From NCBI GenBank assembly GCA_016716335.1, contig JADJWN010000005.1:186001-250000 (forward strand): a stretch of 64,000 bases of DNA. Reading direction: 5' to 3'. The notes below the pieces were generated by a model, which was not told the DNA's origin, ran no database searches, and was given only the letters and a program-made list of their open reading frames with translations. How positions within the stretch are numbered: the stretch's first letter is position 1; the number at the start of each line of letters is the position of its first letter. This document shows positions 53,631 through 63,838 of this stretch, one piece after another. Both the position numbers and the translations under genes were made by a program. Source of the stretch: Saprospiraceae bacterium. GTDB taxonomy: Bacteria > Bacteroidota > Bacteroidia > Chitinophagales > Saprospiraceae.

Positions 53631-54785
53631 CTCAGCACATGACAAAAAAACAAATAGCCATACGTAATTGTTTGATTTGTAACACATTAAACCTTAATTA
53701 CGATGGCTACAGGCAAATTTACAAATCTTGCCTGGGAATTGTATGAGAACCTACCGACCTTAACAAAACCAAGAACTGATTTTATTGCACTATTTATCTT
53801 ATCCATCCTAAAAGTAGTAGGAACAGTCAACCTGGTAAAAGTGGCAATCGGAATGACCACCGATGCAGATACAAATTCGAATTATCGAAGGATTCAACGA
53901 TTTATGGATCAAGTCAGATGGTGTTTCCAAAGCCTGGTACCTTTGATATTAAAATGGAGTGGTATTGACGGACCGCTGACCTTGGTGATAGACAGGACGA
54001 ACTGGAAGTTGGGAAAGAGTGACATCAACATTCTTTGTGTGAGTGTTTTGGGTGAGCAGTTTTGCGTTCTGCTCATATGGAAGTTATTACCCAAACGAGG
54101 CAACAGTTCTCAGCAGGAAAGGATAGATTTGATTTCCGAATTACTGCTCATCCCGGGATTACCCGATATAAAAGTTATGATCGGACATCGTGAATTCGTG
54201 GGGGCTACCTGGTTTAAATTTCTCAAAGACAATAAGATAGGAATATTAATCAGGCTCAAAGACAACCAAAGAGTAAAGCGATATGGTAAATATCATAAGG
54301 TGGCCAATATCATCAAAGGTAATACCCGACGTACGGTGCAATGTGATGGTAAAAAATACCGGATGGCGGATGTACAAATTTACATACATGGTTTCAGGTA
54401 CAGGAACTCCGACGGCAAAATAGAAAACCTGATAGTGGCATCATTTGAAAAGGAAACGAAAGTGAGTAAGGAATACTCGGACAGATGGCACATAGAGGTT
54501 ATGTTCAAAAACTTTAAGTCCAATGGATTTGACATGGAAAGCACCCATGTCACAGATTTGGGAAGGCTTGAGACACTGTTTGGATTGTTGACCTTGGGTT
54601 ATATCTGTGCAATAAATGCAGGAAAAATAATTAAAGAAGAAAAACCAAAATTATTTGAAATTTCAGCCAACGGTAGACCGAAATTAAGTATATTTAGAGC
54701 CGGATTTGATGAATTAATGAATGTGCTTCTCAATGGATTTACTAAAAGGCTTAACCTGATTTTTAAATTTTTGTCATGTGCTTAG
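53631..54785 (+). mobile_element. IS4-family insertion sequence, 1155 bp
   Basis: The ends are inverted repeats: left CTCAGCACATGACAAAAA, right (reversed) CTAAGCACATGACAAAAA, 17 of 18 identical. The element encodes one transposase, whose TAG stop lies at the very last bases of the right repeat. The flanking bases (agccatttg and tcaacaatc) do not repeat, so there is no target-site duplication. Both neighbours on the minus strand end or begin at the element edge. Confidence 0.88.
53703..54785 (+). CDS. IS4-family transposase with second catalytic Asp replaced by His
   Basis: A 360-residue DDE transposase (DDE_Tnp_1 type). The first catalytic Asp is in 'LTLVIDRTNWKLGKSDINIL', and the third site follows the IS4 pattern Y-x2-R-x3-E-x6-K ('YSDRWHIEVMFKNFKSNGF'). 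The second catalytic Asp, normally in 'DREF', reads 'MIGHREFVGATWF' with His (codon CAT, where GAT is expected). This single change should abolish transposition unless the copy is helped in trans. The gene starts 72 bases inside the left end and ends at the right terminus. Confidence 0.9.
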   Translation: MATGKFTNLAWELYENLPTLTKPRTDFIALFILSILKVVGTVNLVKVAIGMTTDADTNSNYRRIQRFMDQVRWCFQSLVPLILKWSGIDGPLTLVIDRTNWKLGKSDINILCVSVLGEQFCVLLIWKLLPKRGNSSQQERIDLISELLLIPGLPDIKVMIGHREFVGATWFKFLKDNKIGILIRLKDNQRVKRYGKYHKVANIIKGNTRRTVQCDGKKYRMADVQIYIHGFRYRNSDGKIENLIVASFEKETKVSKEYSDRWHIEVMFKNFKSNGFDMESTHVTDLGRLETLFGLLTLGYICAINAGKIIKEEKPKLFEISANGRPKLSIFRAGFDELMNVLLNGFTKRLNLIFKFLSCA

Positions 54786-55933
54786 TCAACAATCAATGAG
54801 TTAAGCTGATCCACAATAGTTTTGGGTAATGTTTGATTTTTTAATATAAGTTTTTTAATCATTGATGTACCCACTCCATCTATCATCAGTAGTGCTTTAT
54901 CATGAAATTTTTCACCTTTCTGAGCAAGTTTCACTAAGGCTTTTAAAACAGCACTTTCGTTTTCAGCAACTTTCAAAATGTGGTTATTTATCGTTCTGGA
55001 AAAATAATCTCTTAGTTTTTCATCAGGCATTTCAGGGAAGTCTTTAGCTAATTTTTCAATGACTAATTCCACCAATTCATCATCATGATTTTTTGCCAAA
55101 TAATGTACAAAGGTCCATGTGTTGGTTTTGTTGCCCAAAGTATCGTGTCTTAATACTTCCTTTAGGGCTTCTACCATGGCAGGGTTTTTTATTTTAGCAA
55201 TAGTAATATAGTTAGAAAATAAAAATCTCTCCTCATCACTTGCAAAATAAGGTATGACTTTATTTTCTTCAATTTTTTTTATAACAAACGGAGCTATTTC
55301 GTCAATGTATGGGTCAATGTAGTAAAATGGTGTATAACCTTGAAACCATGCAGGTTCAATTAACTTTCTATATCTTTTATTGAAAATTAACCATTGATTA
55401 GTATATGTTGCTCTATTCTTTTTGTCATTGTGTATTCCTCTTACAAGTAAAAACTGATTATAAAAAAAATCAAACTTTTCTTTTGCGGTAAAATGACGTA
55501 TATAAAGTCCTTTTAAAATACGTTCAAAACCTTCCATTATATTTATCTGATTTCTTACAGAATCACAAGGATAAATATTGTCCTTATTTACTTTCTGCCA
55601 TTCTTTTTCAAAAATATCAACAAAATCGTCATACATCATCATTAATGGAGTCATCAGGCTTGTATCTCCTGTGTGTAAAATTTCTTCCATTACATTCATT
55701 ACCTGATTGTAATTGGGTTGATTTTTACGTATGTAAATACTACTATCTATAAGGTGGTTTCTGCATTTTTTAAGATAATCTATCAAAAGTACACTATCCT
55801 GATTTTGGGGAAATAATGCTGTTTTAAGCTTATCTATCAATGCAGTATTTTGGGCTGTACAAGGATTATACCATGTAACTGCCAGTAGTGTACATATTGC
55901 GATAATATATTGCTTTTCAATAAAGTGTTTCAT
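54782..55933 (-). CDS. Exported protein of unknown function, end altered by IS4
   Basis: A 383-residue protein with a signal peptide ('YIIAICTLLAVTWYNPCTAQ'). The body is helical with probable HEAT-like repeats: 'NPAMVEALKEVLRHDTLGNK', 'DDELVELVIEKLAKDFPEMP', 'ESAVLKALVKLAQKGEKFHD'. No enzyme motif is seen. The last codons read into the IS4 terminal repeat, and the stop TAA lies at 54784-54782 inside it, so the natural C terminus may have been longer. It follows the metallopeptidase gene (35-base gap, same strand). Confidence 0.65.
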   Translation of the reverse strand: MKHFIEKQYIIAICTLLAVTWYNPCTAQNTALIDKLKTALFPQNQDSVLLIDYLKKCRNHLIDSSIYIRKNQPNYNQVMNVMEEILHTGDTSLMTPLMMMYDDFVDIFEKEWQKVNKDNIYPCDSVRNQINIMEGFERILKGLYIRHFTAKEKFDFFYNQFLLVRGIHNDKKNRATYTNQWLIFNKRYRKLIEPAWFQGYTPFYYIDPYIDEIAPFVIKKIEENKVIPYFASDEERFLFSNYITIAKIKNPAMVEALKEVLRHDTLGNKTNTWTFVHYLAKNHDDELVELVIEKLAKDFPEMPDEKLRDYFSRTINNHILKVAENESAVLKALVKLAQKGEKFHDKALLMIDGVGTSMIKKLILKNQTLPKTIVDQLNSLIVD

Positions 55934-55968
55934 CAGGGATATATTTTGGTTTTAAAGTTATCATAAGT

Positions 55969-57219
55969 TTACCATTGTTTATCTTGGTGGGTATTTGTCA
56001 TATCATAAGACCAATCAAAAGCATTTACAGCATTTAGATTTAGGGCTTTTTCTACATTTCTACTCCTTGTTTCTTCATATTGGGTGCCAGCACTGCAAGT
56101 ACCAGTACAAAAGCAATGCAAGTATTCTGGATTGTACTTATCAGCACCACCATTAGTATCCGGATTAGAGTTGAAACCATTATCTATTCCTTGATTGGAC
56201 AATTCTTCCCAAATATCTTTATAATTATCTTTGTCTTCAACATAAATATACATCCACCCTGCCTCAACATCTGGTATGCTCACATGTGTAAAATTCCAAA
56301 CTTCACTTGTGATTCTGGCATGTTCTACCTCATGAGCTACAGAGCTGTAAAAAGCATGAATCCCTTCAATTTCACCTCCTGCATTATTACATACATCTTT
56401 TAATTTTTTATAACCACATCCTTCGCCTATTTCTATTTTCTGTGCGTTGCCATATGAAACAATGGCTAAGTTTTGTGGATCTGTAATTGCAATGCATGAA
56501 GGAGGCGATATACTAAAAAGATCTTCTTTACTCATATTTTCAACATTAAAAAGGTTCGCACCCATAGTATAACTCCCTGCTTCATTGTAAGGAAATTTAT
56601 CGCCTGAGTACACCAAAGATAAATTTACTGATGTTGGAGCTTCATCAAACCTACAGTTTACCCTGTCATACATTAAAAATCCTGGTACACTGTTAAGTAG
56701 ATTCTGTATTTCGGGTATCTGACTCCAATAATAAAACCAATTAGGCACAGTACCATCCGGATTATTTTTATCGTCTTTATTGAAAAAAACCTGGATCTTT
56801 GCATCATTGCTTTTACTATCTTTACATGAATGAGCAAAGTCGTTACTTACTTTCACTAATCCATGAGTATGACCAAAATCGCTATTGTTTGAAGGCATAT
56901 TTGTAATTTTCGCACCCTTGTTTTTCCCTGCAGTAAAAGGTGGAAGAAGATTTTGCAGATTCCAGAACCCTCCACTCTCATTACAGGAGCTTACGCCCAG
57001 CTCCCAATTCCAATTGGGTTCACCACTATTGGGTTTTGCTTTGTAATCTATGGGCTGGCCCACTACCACCTTCCATTTTTTCTTAAATTCAAATTTATCA
57101 ATATGTAAGGTGGATAAACAATGAATGTCATTTGATGGTACCATAGGAATTTCTTGGGTTAAGATCTTTAAGTTTATGCAACATAGCAATAACAAAATCA
57201 ATGTCCTTTTTAGTTTCAT
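55969..57219 (-). CDS. Secreted putative zinc metallopeptidase
   Basis: A 416-residue exported protein with a signal peptide ('LKRTLILLLLCCINLKILT'). A zincin-like motif His-Glu-Val-Glu-His occurs in 'SVAHEVEHARITSEVWNF' at about residue 295, and 'PDVEAGWMYIYVEDKD' downstream may provide a third ligand Glu. 'YEETRSRNVEKALNLNA' is near the end. There are many Cys (e.g. 'LHCFCTGTCSAG'), suggesting disulfides. I do not recognise a named peptidase family; the zinc-binding role rests on the single motif. It is the first gene of a minus-strand pair and is followed by the HEAT-like protein. Confidence 0.62.
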   Translation of the reverse strand: MKLKRTLILLLLCCINLKILTQEIPMVPSNDIHCLSTLHIDKFEFKKKWKVVVGQPIDYKAKPNSGEPNWNWELGVSSCNESGGFWNLQNLLPPFTAGKNKGAKITNMPSNNSDFGHTHGLVKVSNDFAHSCKDSKSNDAKIQVFFNKDDKNNPDGTVPNWFYYWSQIPEIQNLLNSVPGFLMYDRVNCRFDEAPTSVNLSLVYSGDKFPYNEAGSYTMGANLFNVENMSKEDLFSISPPSCIAITDPQNLAIVSYGNAQKIEIGEGCGYKKLKDVCNNAGGEIEGIHAFYSSVAHEVEHARITSEVWNFTHVSIPDVEAGWMYIYVEDKDNYKDIWEELSNQGIDNGFNSNPDTNGGADKYNPEYLHCFCTGTCSAGTQYEETRSRNVEKALNLNAVNAFDWSYDMTNTHQDKQW

Positions 57220-57715
57220 AGATAATCGTTTTAAAAGGGATTTAATTCAGAAAATCGTTTTTAGCAGTTCTTATTTCAATTCAAATATAAAAATTTTGAT
57301 ACTTAGCTTTTTAGGGTAGTGATCTATATATTATGCACCAAATATCATGTCAATCACATTCTATTACAATTATATATATATATGTATATAACGTATATGT
57401 ATTAATCATATATGATCATTGCTCGATAATTTCTGTGTATCAGGGTTCATACTTTTAATGCTTTGATTGTATCTCTTATCTTCACCGGTATATCTGAAAT
57501 ACATATATTGCTATCCAAAAAATGTATATTGTTTAGTCGACGCAGGAATTATTAAGTTCATTATCATTGCTTGCTATTATTTCATAGTGATAATATGGAA
57601 TAATTTGCATCGATTGATTTTCATTTTTATTGTCGCAATCTAAACCGTCACTCTATCTTCCGCTTGGTATTTTTGAAATCATTTTAAATGTATCTTTGGA
57701 AAAAAATGTGCAATT
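57220..57715. other. AT-rich intergenic region with TA tract
   Basis: About 500 bases between divergent genes. It contains a (TA)n-rich stretch at 57371-57417 (tatatatatatatgtatata...) and no coding frame. A TATCTTTG box at 57691-57698, 18 bases before the Uma2 start, is a likely -7 promoter element. Confidence 0.6.
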
Positions 57716-58341
57716 ATGAAAAATGAAGTGACCACCTTTGAGTCAGAAAACATCGTACAGGAGCCTGACTTCAACTATCCGGGAGAATATACCTATGCCG
57801 ACTATCTTCAGTTTAAGATGGATGACATGGTAGAAGTGATCCGGGGTAGATTGTTTAGGATGAGCCCGGCACCAAGGACAGATCATCAAAAGATTGTCGT
57901 ATCCATATCGTCTGTCATTTATCAGTTTTTAAAAAATAGAAATTGCAAAGTTTTCTCTGCGCCGGTGGATGTAATACTGCCTGTGCAGAATAAAAAAGAG
58001 CCTCAGCAACCACTGTGGTACAGCCCGATATCTGCGTGGTCTGCAATCCTGATTACATCGAAGATGCAGGTATATTCGGACCACCTGATTGGATTGTGGA
58101 AATACTGTCACCCCACACCCGCAAAAAAGATCTGCAGCTCAAATATGAAGTCTATCAGGAGGCCGGTGTGAAAGAATACTGGATTGTCATGCCTTTTGAA
58201 AAATTAGTGGAAGTATTTGTCCTGGATGCAGATGGCTTGTATCGCAGAATACAGACCTACACAGAAGAAGACAGTCTCTCTCCATATACACTTCCTGATC
58301 TGCGGATAGACCTGACTGAAGTGTTTGAAGGCTTGAAATAA
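57716..58341 (+). CDS. Uma2-family PD-(D/E)xK endonuclease-like protein, frameshifted
   Basis: A restriction-endonuclease-like fold protein of the Uma2 (DUF820) family, common in Bacteroidota and cyanobacteria. Core residues: 'VVQPDICVVCNPDYIEDAGI' (Asp), 'PDWIVEILSPHTRKKDLQLK' (Glu, then Lys) and 'YQEAGVKEYWIVMPFEKLVE'. The first frame (from 57716, 'YTYADYLQFKMDDMVEVIRG') is disrupted at about 58010-58012. One missing base joins it to the frame that ends at 58341, giving about 208 residues, typical for the family. The biological role of Uma2 proteins is unclear; nuclease activity is predicted. The frame break is probably a sequencing deletion. Confidence 0.85.
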
Positions 58342-58492
58342 TATAAAGATGGAACCGGGCATGCTCTATGATTCTGTCTTTTATATACAGAAACCATAAG
58401 ATAAATCATGGTATATATATTGACCTAAGATGAGATTAAGCAAACGTGGGAAATTGAACAAACTACTTTTTTAAATACCCCTCGTCTGCTTT

Positions 58493-59119
58493 TTACTTCC
58501 TGTACTTCATATCCACAAAATAAAGCATCAGGGTATCTACCATTATGCCGTTACGGGAAATACGATCCCGTAAAATCTCTTGTTTGCTTTTAGAATTACA
58601 GAAATCAAAATTCGGAGTAAAAAAAGGCCACCCAATCGCATATTTGCCCGATTCATGACTGATATAGCTGCATAAGGTCAGTTCACTCAGGTCTGCATTG
58701 GCTTGAATTACGAAGCTTTCACCATTATCTCCCAAAATAACCAGATTTCCGTTTTCACGAAAATATTTTCCTGCCTCGCTGAATGTCTGACCTGCTCCCA
58801 CACTCGTGACCCGCATGGTACTGTCAGACAATAATTCAATTTCACGGATACTGAAATCTTTTCTCAGTTGATTGACAACACTGTCCATTTTGGTATCATA
58901 CAAGGTTTTGACTTGAGTGAATCTCCCGATATTCTGTGAAATAGCCACAACCTGATTATTCTCTACTTTAAAAATACCTTCATAGGATGATGCATAGCTG
59001 TGGTACTTGTAAATTGCAGGATAATCTGAACCACTTCCATCATCTGTGCAGGATAGCAGGCTCATGAAAAAAATCAATGCAAGAAATTGTAAATATGATA
59101 TTCTGGATTGTAAATACAT
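58493..59119 (-). CDS. Lipoprotein of unknown function
   Basis: A 208-residue lipoprotein ('FLALIFFMSLLSCTDDGSGS', acylated Cys about residue 24). The rest is a small, probably beta-rich domain ('YEGIFKVENNQVVAISQNIG', 'REIELLSDSTMRVTSVGAGQ') without recognisable motifs. It starts 25 bases after the stop of the giant T9SS protein on the same strand, so it is likely co-transcribed with it and may anchor or assist it at the outer membrane. Confidence 0.68.
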   Translation of the reverse strand: MYLQSRISYLQFLALIFFMSLLSCTDDGSGSDYPAIYKYHSYASSYEGIFKVENNQVVAISQNIGRFTQVKTLYDTKMDSVVNQLRKDFSIREIELLSDSTMRVTSVGAGQTFSEAGKYFRENGNLVILGDNGESFVIQANADLSELTLCSYISHESGKYAIGWPFFTPNFDFCNSKSKQEILRDRISRNGIMVDTLMLYFVDMKYRK

Positions 59120-59144
59120 AACTGATATAGTTTAGGTTTTTTGC

Positions 59145-62100
59145 TTAATGTTGCAATTTTATGAATTTTTTCGGAATAGAACGACCTTCCGGGTCAGTTA
59201 TATATATAATGAATATTCCTGAAGGCAAATGAGATACATCTATACCAAAACTATCATTGTTTATGGGATTTGGATTCAGCAAGGTAATGTAATGAGTAAC
59301 TCCGTTTAAATCAGTAATATGAAGCTTGTGAACTCTGGAAACCGGAGCATCCAACTTCACTTCAATGAATGACTGAGCCGGATTAGGTATAATCGTAAAA
59401 TCAGAAATTGTGGTTTTTATTCTGTTTTTTAATGTATTTCCTGATAAAGGTGCTACATTTTCTACAAAATTGTCGTAAGAAATAAATGCATGCCTTTGTT
59501 CAGGTACAAACTTTGCAAAAGTCAATGCGCCTATGGTCCTGAAAGTAGTCTGTCCTGCTATCTCACCACCTAAAAACAAAACATCATGTACAAAATATAA
59601 TTCCTTTAGTATCTCTTCATCCGGTGATCCGTATTGTCTGCTCATCACAACCTGACCAAACTTGTTGAATTTCATAACTGCAATATCTTTCGATCCCTTG
59701 GACACAAAATTTGAATCTACAATATTGACATTACCTGTAAAGTTGATTCCAACAAACAAATTGTGTTCATTATCAATGATAATTGGTAAATTTGATGTGT
59801 CAATATTATTTGCTTCAAAAGCCACAGGTTTTGACAAGTCAAAGTTGTTTAATATAACAATTTTTTCATTGTTTGTCTCAGAAAATATTAGATTATTATT
59901 CCCATCATATATCATCCCTTTGCCTTTAAATACATATGCGACATTACCATCAGGAGATTCCGAAATTTGAACAGGATAAATATTTCCTGTAAACTTTAGA
60001 TTTTCTTTCAGATCAATTCTGCCGTCTAAAGTGCTCTTTATACTGATCAAAGTAGATGTATGTGATGAAGTATAATGCAAGGTTCCGACTGAAATTGATT
60101 TTCCTGCGGGAACTGCACAGTAAACACTTCCATTGTGAGCATAAAATGTATTTCCAACATAAAAATCTGACTGAATTATTTTATCTAACTGAAGTGATTG
60201 TGTTCTTATGTCAATTTTTAAAACCACTACATCTCCGGGAGTAGAACGACAAACTTCTAACGACCTGTTAACCATTAACTTTCCATCACTTACCACATAC
60301 ACATAATATACATCACTTATATTTTCAACTTTTAATATTTCAAGAAGATTATCGGATGATAGACTCAACATTTTTGTACTATCACTTTCTGAAGCTTTGC
60401 TCAAAAAGACATAATCACTGCCTTCTTTAGCGATCATAATACCTGAACTGTTGCTCAGGTTCTGATAAATATAATCCGCTGAACGGTCACGGCTTATTTC
60501 CCATTCTTTCAAATTGAATGGATGATAGAAATTTTTTCCGGCTGAACTGAAAATACCATCGACCATCCAATCAGAAGAATCAATCTTAATCTTTCCAAAT
60601 CTGATAAAATTGACATCCGACTTTATGGTATCCGGAATTATGTTTACCACATCGGGCAGACCCGGACGGAATGAAGACCAAAACCTGAAATAATCAACAA
60701 AATTAAGAATTCGAGGTCTTGGCACACTATCTCCTTTTTTCTTACACCATACATAACTGATATCCAGCTTTCCATCCGATGAGTAATTTGTAAATACAAC
60801 ACAAGTTGCACCCACTGAAGCATTACCGTCATTAATAGCCGGATCTAAAACTTCACAATTTACATCATTGATATCACTGGACAAGAACTTAAAATTATCC
60901 TTACACCTCTCTTCATTAGCCCAATCGGGGCATTTGCAAAATATGATGTCTGCACAGTTAACTCTCTTATCATCTTTATATCTCAACAGCTGAGTATAAA
61001 GACTTGATCTTGTAAAAACCTCACCATACTCAGAAATCAGAAAAGGCATAAAATGCAGCATTTCCGCAAAACTTTTTGTCATACGCTGACAAGGCACAGG
61101 TGCAGGATTGTCTGGATCATTGATGGGTGACGGCTCATAATGGAATGGTATGTAATCCGGTAAAAAGTCCAATCCACAAATTGTGTAATCAGGTGCAGGA
61201 ATTAAAAAGAAAATTGACTTGCAAATTATTCTAAAGCATCCATTTCCTAAATCAATTACTTTTTCTTTCTCACCTCCCCATCCATGAATATTACCCCCAC
61301 CTTGTCTGCATTCAGGCATATTCTCACAAACTATCATATAGCTGCACAAATCCCCTATGTTAGGATAAAGTGAAATATCTATCCCTTGTCTGGTTCTTTC
61401 CATCCATTCAAACCACTCACCCACTCTCACTGTACGTGTTCCCACTTTTTTACTGTGAACTTTTACATTATCACAGAAAAATTCATAACTACCACAATCA
61501 CCGAATAGGCCCCAGAGCCCTCCAGCTAATCCTTCACATTTTCCTTCTTCAGCTTTCAGGGTGGCAGGTACTACTATCTGATCGAGCCATTCATTATTTT
61601 TACAAATTTCATCATAATGGCATAATACCTTATCTGTAGATATGATTTCATGGTGGTTAAATCTTCGTGTGGAAGGATCAATCCCTACACTAAAAGGAAA
61701 TCTGAAAAAACAGTCACCTATTGCAACATCAATAATATATGTCTGAGCGCCGGACAAATTTCCAAGGCTAAACTGAATAGGATTGGCCAAGGGATCTTCA
61801 ACAGGTATAGGAAAATTAGGACAATCAGGCAAGCGCCATAAGTCCACCTGATTTGAGTAAACTCATTATTGGGATTATTGACCTGGATTAAAGCCTGACC
61901 ATCATTCAAACCGACACAGGCCGGGATCTTATTAATGAGTTCTACAGCTGGTCTCAGATCTTCAATTGTGTGTTCTGCAATACAACCACGAGCATCTGTT
62001 ACCGTTACCACATATACCTGTCTTTTCAGATTGTTTTGGTGGGGATCTTGGTTATATCCATAACCCCATCGATATGTAAATGGCGGGTAGTCACCCTGAG

Positions 62101-63838
62101 CTATAACTGTAGCGGAACTGTTATTTTCGCATCCTAACTCGAATGTATGCGTAACCGTTATTTCTGATCTGCCCACATCAAATGGAATAGTCTTGGTTTC
62201 ACATCTGTCAAATATAAGAAACAGATAGGATCCGCTACCCAGATTAGATATGGTAACTGAAGTTTTTTCGCTATTGGTATTTAAATTGAAAAAACCTGAA
62301 GTAATAAATTCTATAACCTGTCCATCTTCCAATTTAAATAAATGATAGTTGACGAATGGTTGTTGTCTGACATTTACCTCCACAGATACACTTGCTTTGG
62401 ATTCTTCACCACAAGTATGTGTAATATCGATAATTTCTGCACCAAGTTCCAGCTCTTCTTTGGGAACAGTGTAGCAGATTCTGGAAGAACATCCAAACAC
62501 CATGTCGGTTGCTGTAAGACAATAGTTTCCTGTATATAAATCTGAGAAATTCAATCCACTTCCCATATCAGGATCATCCCAAGCAATAGTAACATTTGCA
62601 GGTTTGTTTAATCTCAATACTCCTTTCCCGCCGTTAAAGCAAGCAGGAATGATAGTTGAAGAGATCTGATAATCATGGTTGGCACAGTTTACCAACTTTA
62701 CATATTTCTCAGTTGAAGTGCACCCATCACTTACGGTGAGAAAATAGTCCCCTGACACCAGCCCGTCAATATCCTTTGAAAAGGAAGTAAAACCATTCGG
62801 ACCAGACCACGAGTATGATTTGACAGAGCTTCCGCCCTGTACAGAAATAAGTATATAGCCATCGGATGCATTTGAGCTGCTTGGTGATGAAGGAGTTGCT
62901 TGTATATTCATTGTCTGTGACGTATTACTATCATAACAAAGGCTAAATGGCGGATCACCAAATTGAGCATAACAACAACAAATCTCAAAATCCCGGATGA
63001 TAGTGCAGGCTCCTGCAGTGGCAGTAACTGTATAAACTCCGGTACACAAATTATGAATACTACTGCCGGTCATACCATTAGACCATTTGTACTGTACTGG
63101 CAATGTGGTGTTTAAATATACAGACAAAGCACCGTCACACGCCTGATAGGGCGGCGTGGGTGGAAAAAGGTCGGGTTCTGCACCTTTGCAGGAGGTGACA
63201 TTCTGCACATTTATCAGATCTAAGGACAGGCAGGAACATGGATCTATCCTCAATGTAGCTTCTGCTACACCACATGCCGCATCATAGACTACTACTTTAT
63301 ACCTACCTGCTTCTGCGATATTACAAAGGTTTTCTTGTCCGTCGCCACCGGGAAGATTGTATTTAGGCCAGCCGGGAAGTGAAACCCAAACCCCGTTTTT
63401 CAAATACGACCAACTTACTTCATAAGGTGCAATCCCATTTAAGTATATAACATCAATACAATGGGAATTACAATTATAACTAAGACTAATGTCCAATAAC
63501 TCCTCTGATTCTTCAATATAAAACTCCAGCTCTACCCTGCACCCATTATCATAGTCAAGCCAGATATGAGCCAGATGATTGCCTTTTTTAAGATCATTGA
63601 TCAAGGCCAAGTGATTGTCCATTTCAAAGAAAATATCTTCTCCAGAAGAGTCTTCCATTTCAATATACCAGGGTAAAGGATATGCTGTAAGTCCTTCAGC
63701 TGATGCAGTAAGGAGGTACCTTCCATTTGATTGGTTACACTCTGTTGGATTGACTGAATAACTGAATAAATTTTCAAACTGAGCGTACAGATTAAAAGTG
63801 TAGAAAAAAACTGCAATGATTAAAATAGTATTTTTCAT
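59145..63838 (-). CDS. Giant T9SS-secreted surface protein with SprB repeats, frameshifted
   Basis: A protein of about 1564 residues once a break is repaired. A signal peptide ('MKNTILIIAVFFYTFNLYA') is followed by several SprB-like repeats in the first 650 residues ('YKWSNGMTGSSIHNLCTGVY', 'GLVSGDYFLTVSDGC', 'RQVYVVTVTDARGC'), a Cys-rich middle, a propeller-like part ('KFNKFGQVVMSRQYGSPDEE') and a C-terminal T9SS sorting domain ('DFTIIPNPAQSFIEVKLDA' to 'PKKFIKLQH'). SprB-type repeats are found in gliding adhesins. The frame break is at about 61844-61848, where GG should be GGG to read 'TQIRVDLWRLPDC'. It starts 4 bases after the partial lipoprotein gene at the window end. Confidence 0.87.

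Noticed and set aside
57371..57417. TA-rich tract as a replication origin or attachment site
   Set aside because: No DnaA boxes, dnaA gene or integrase nearby; a simple low-complexity tract is sufficient.
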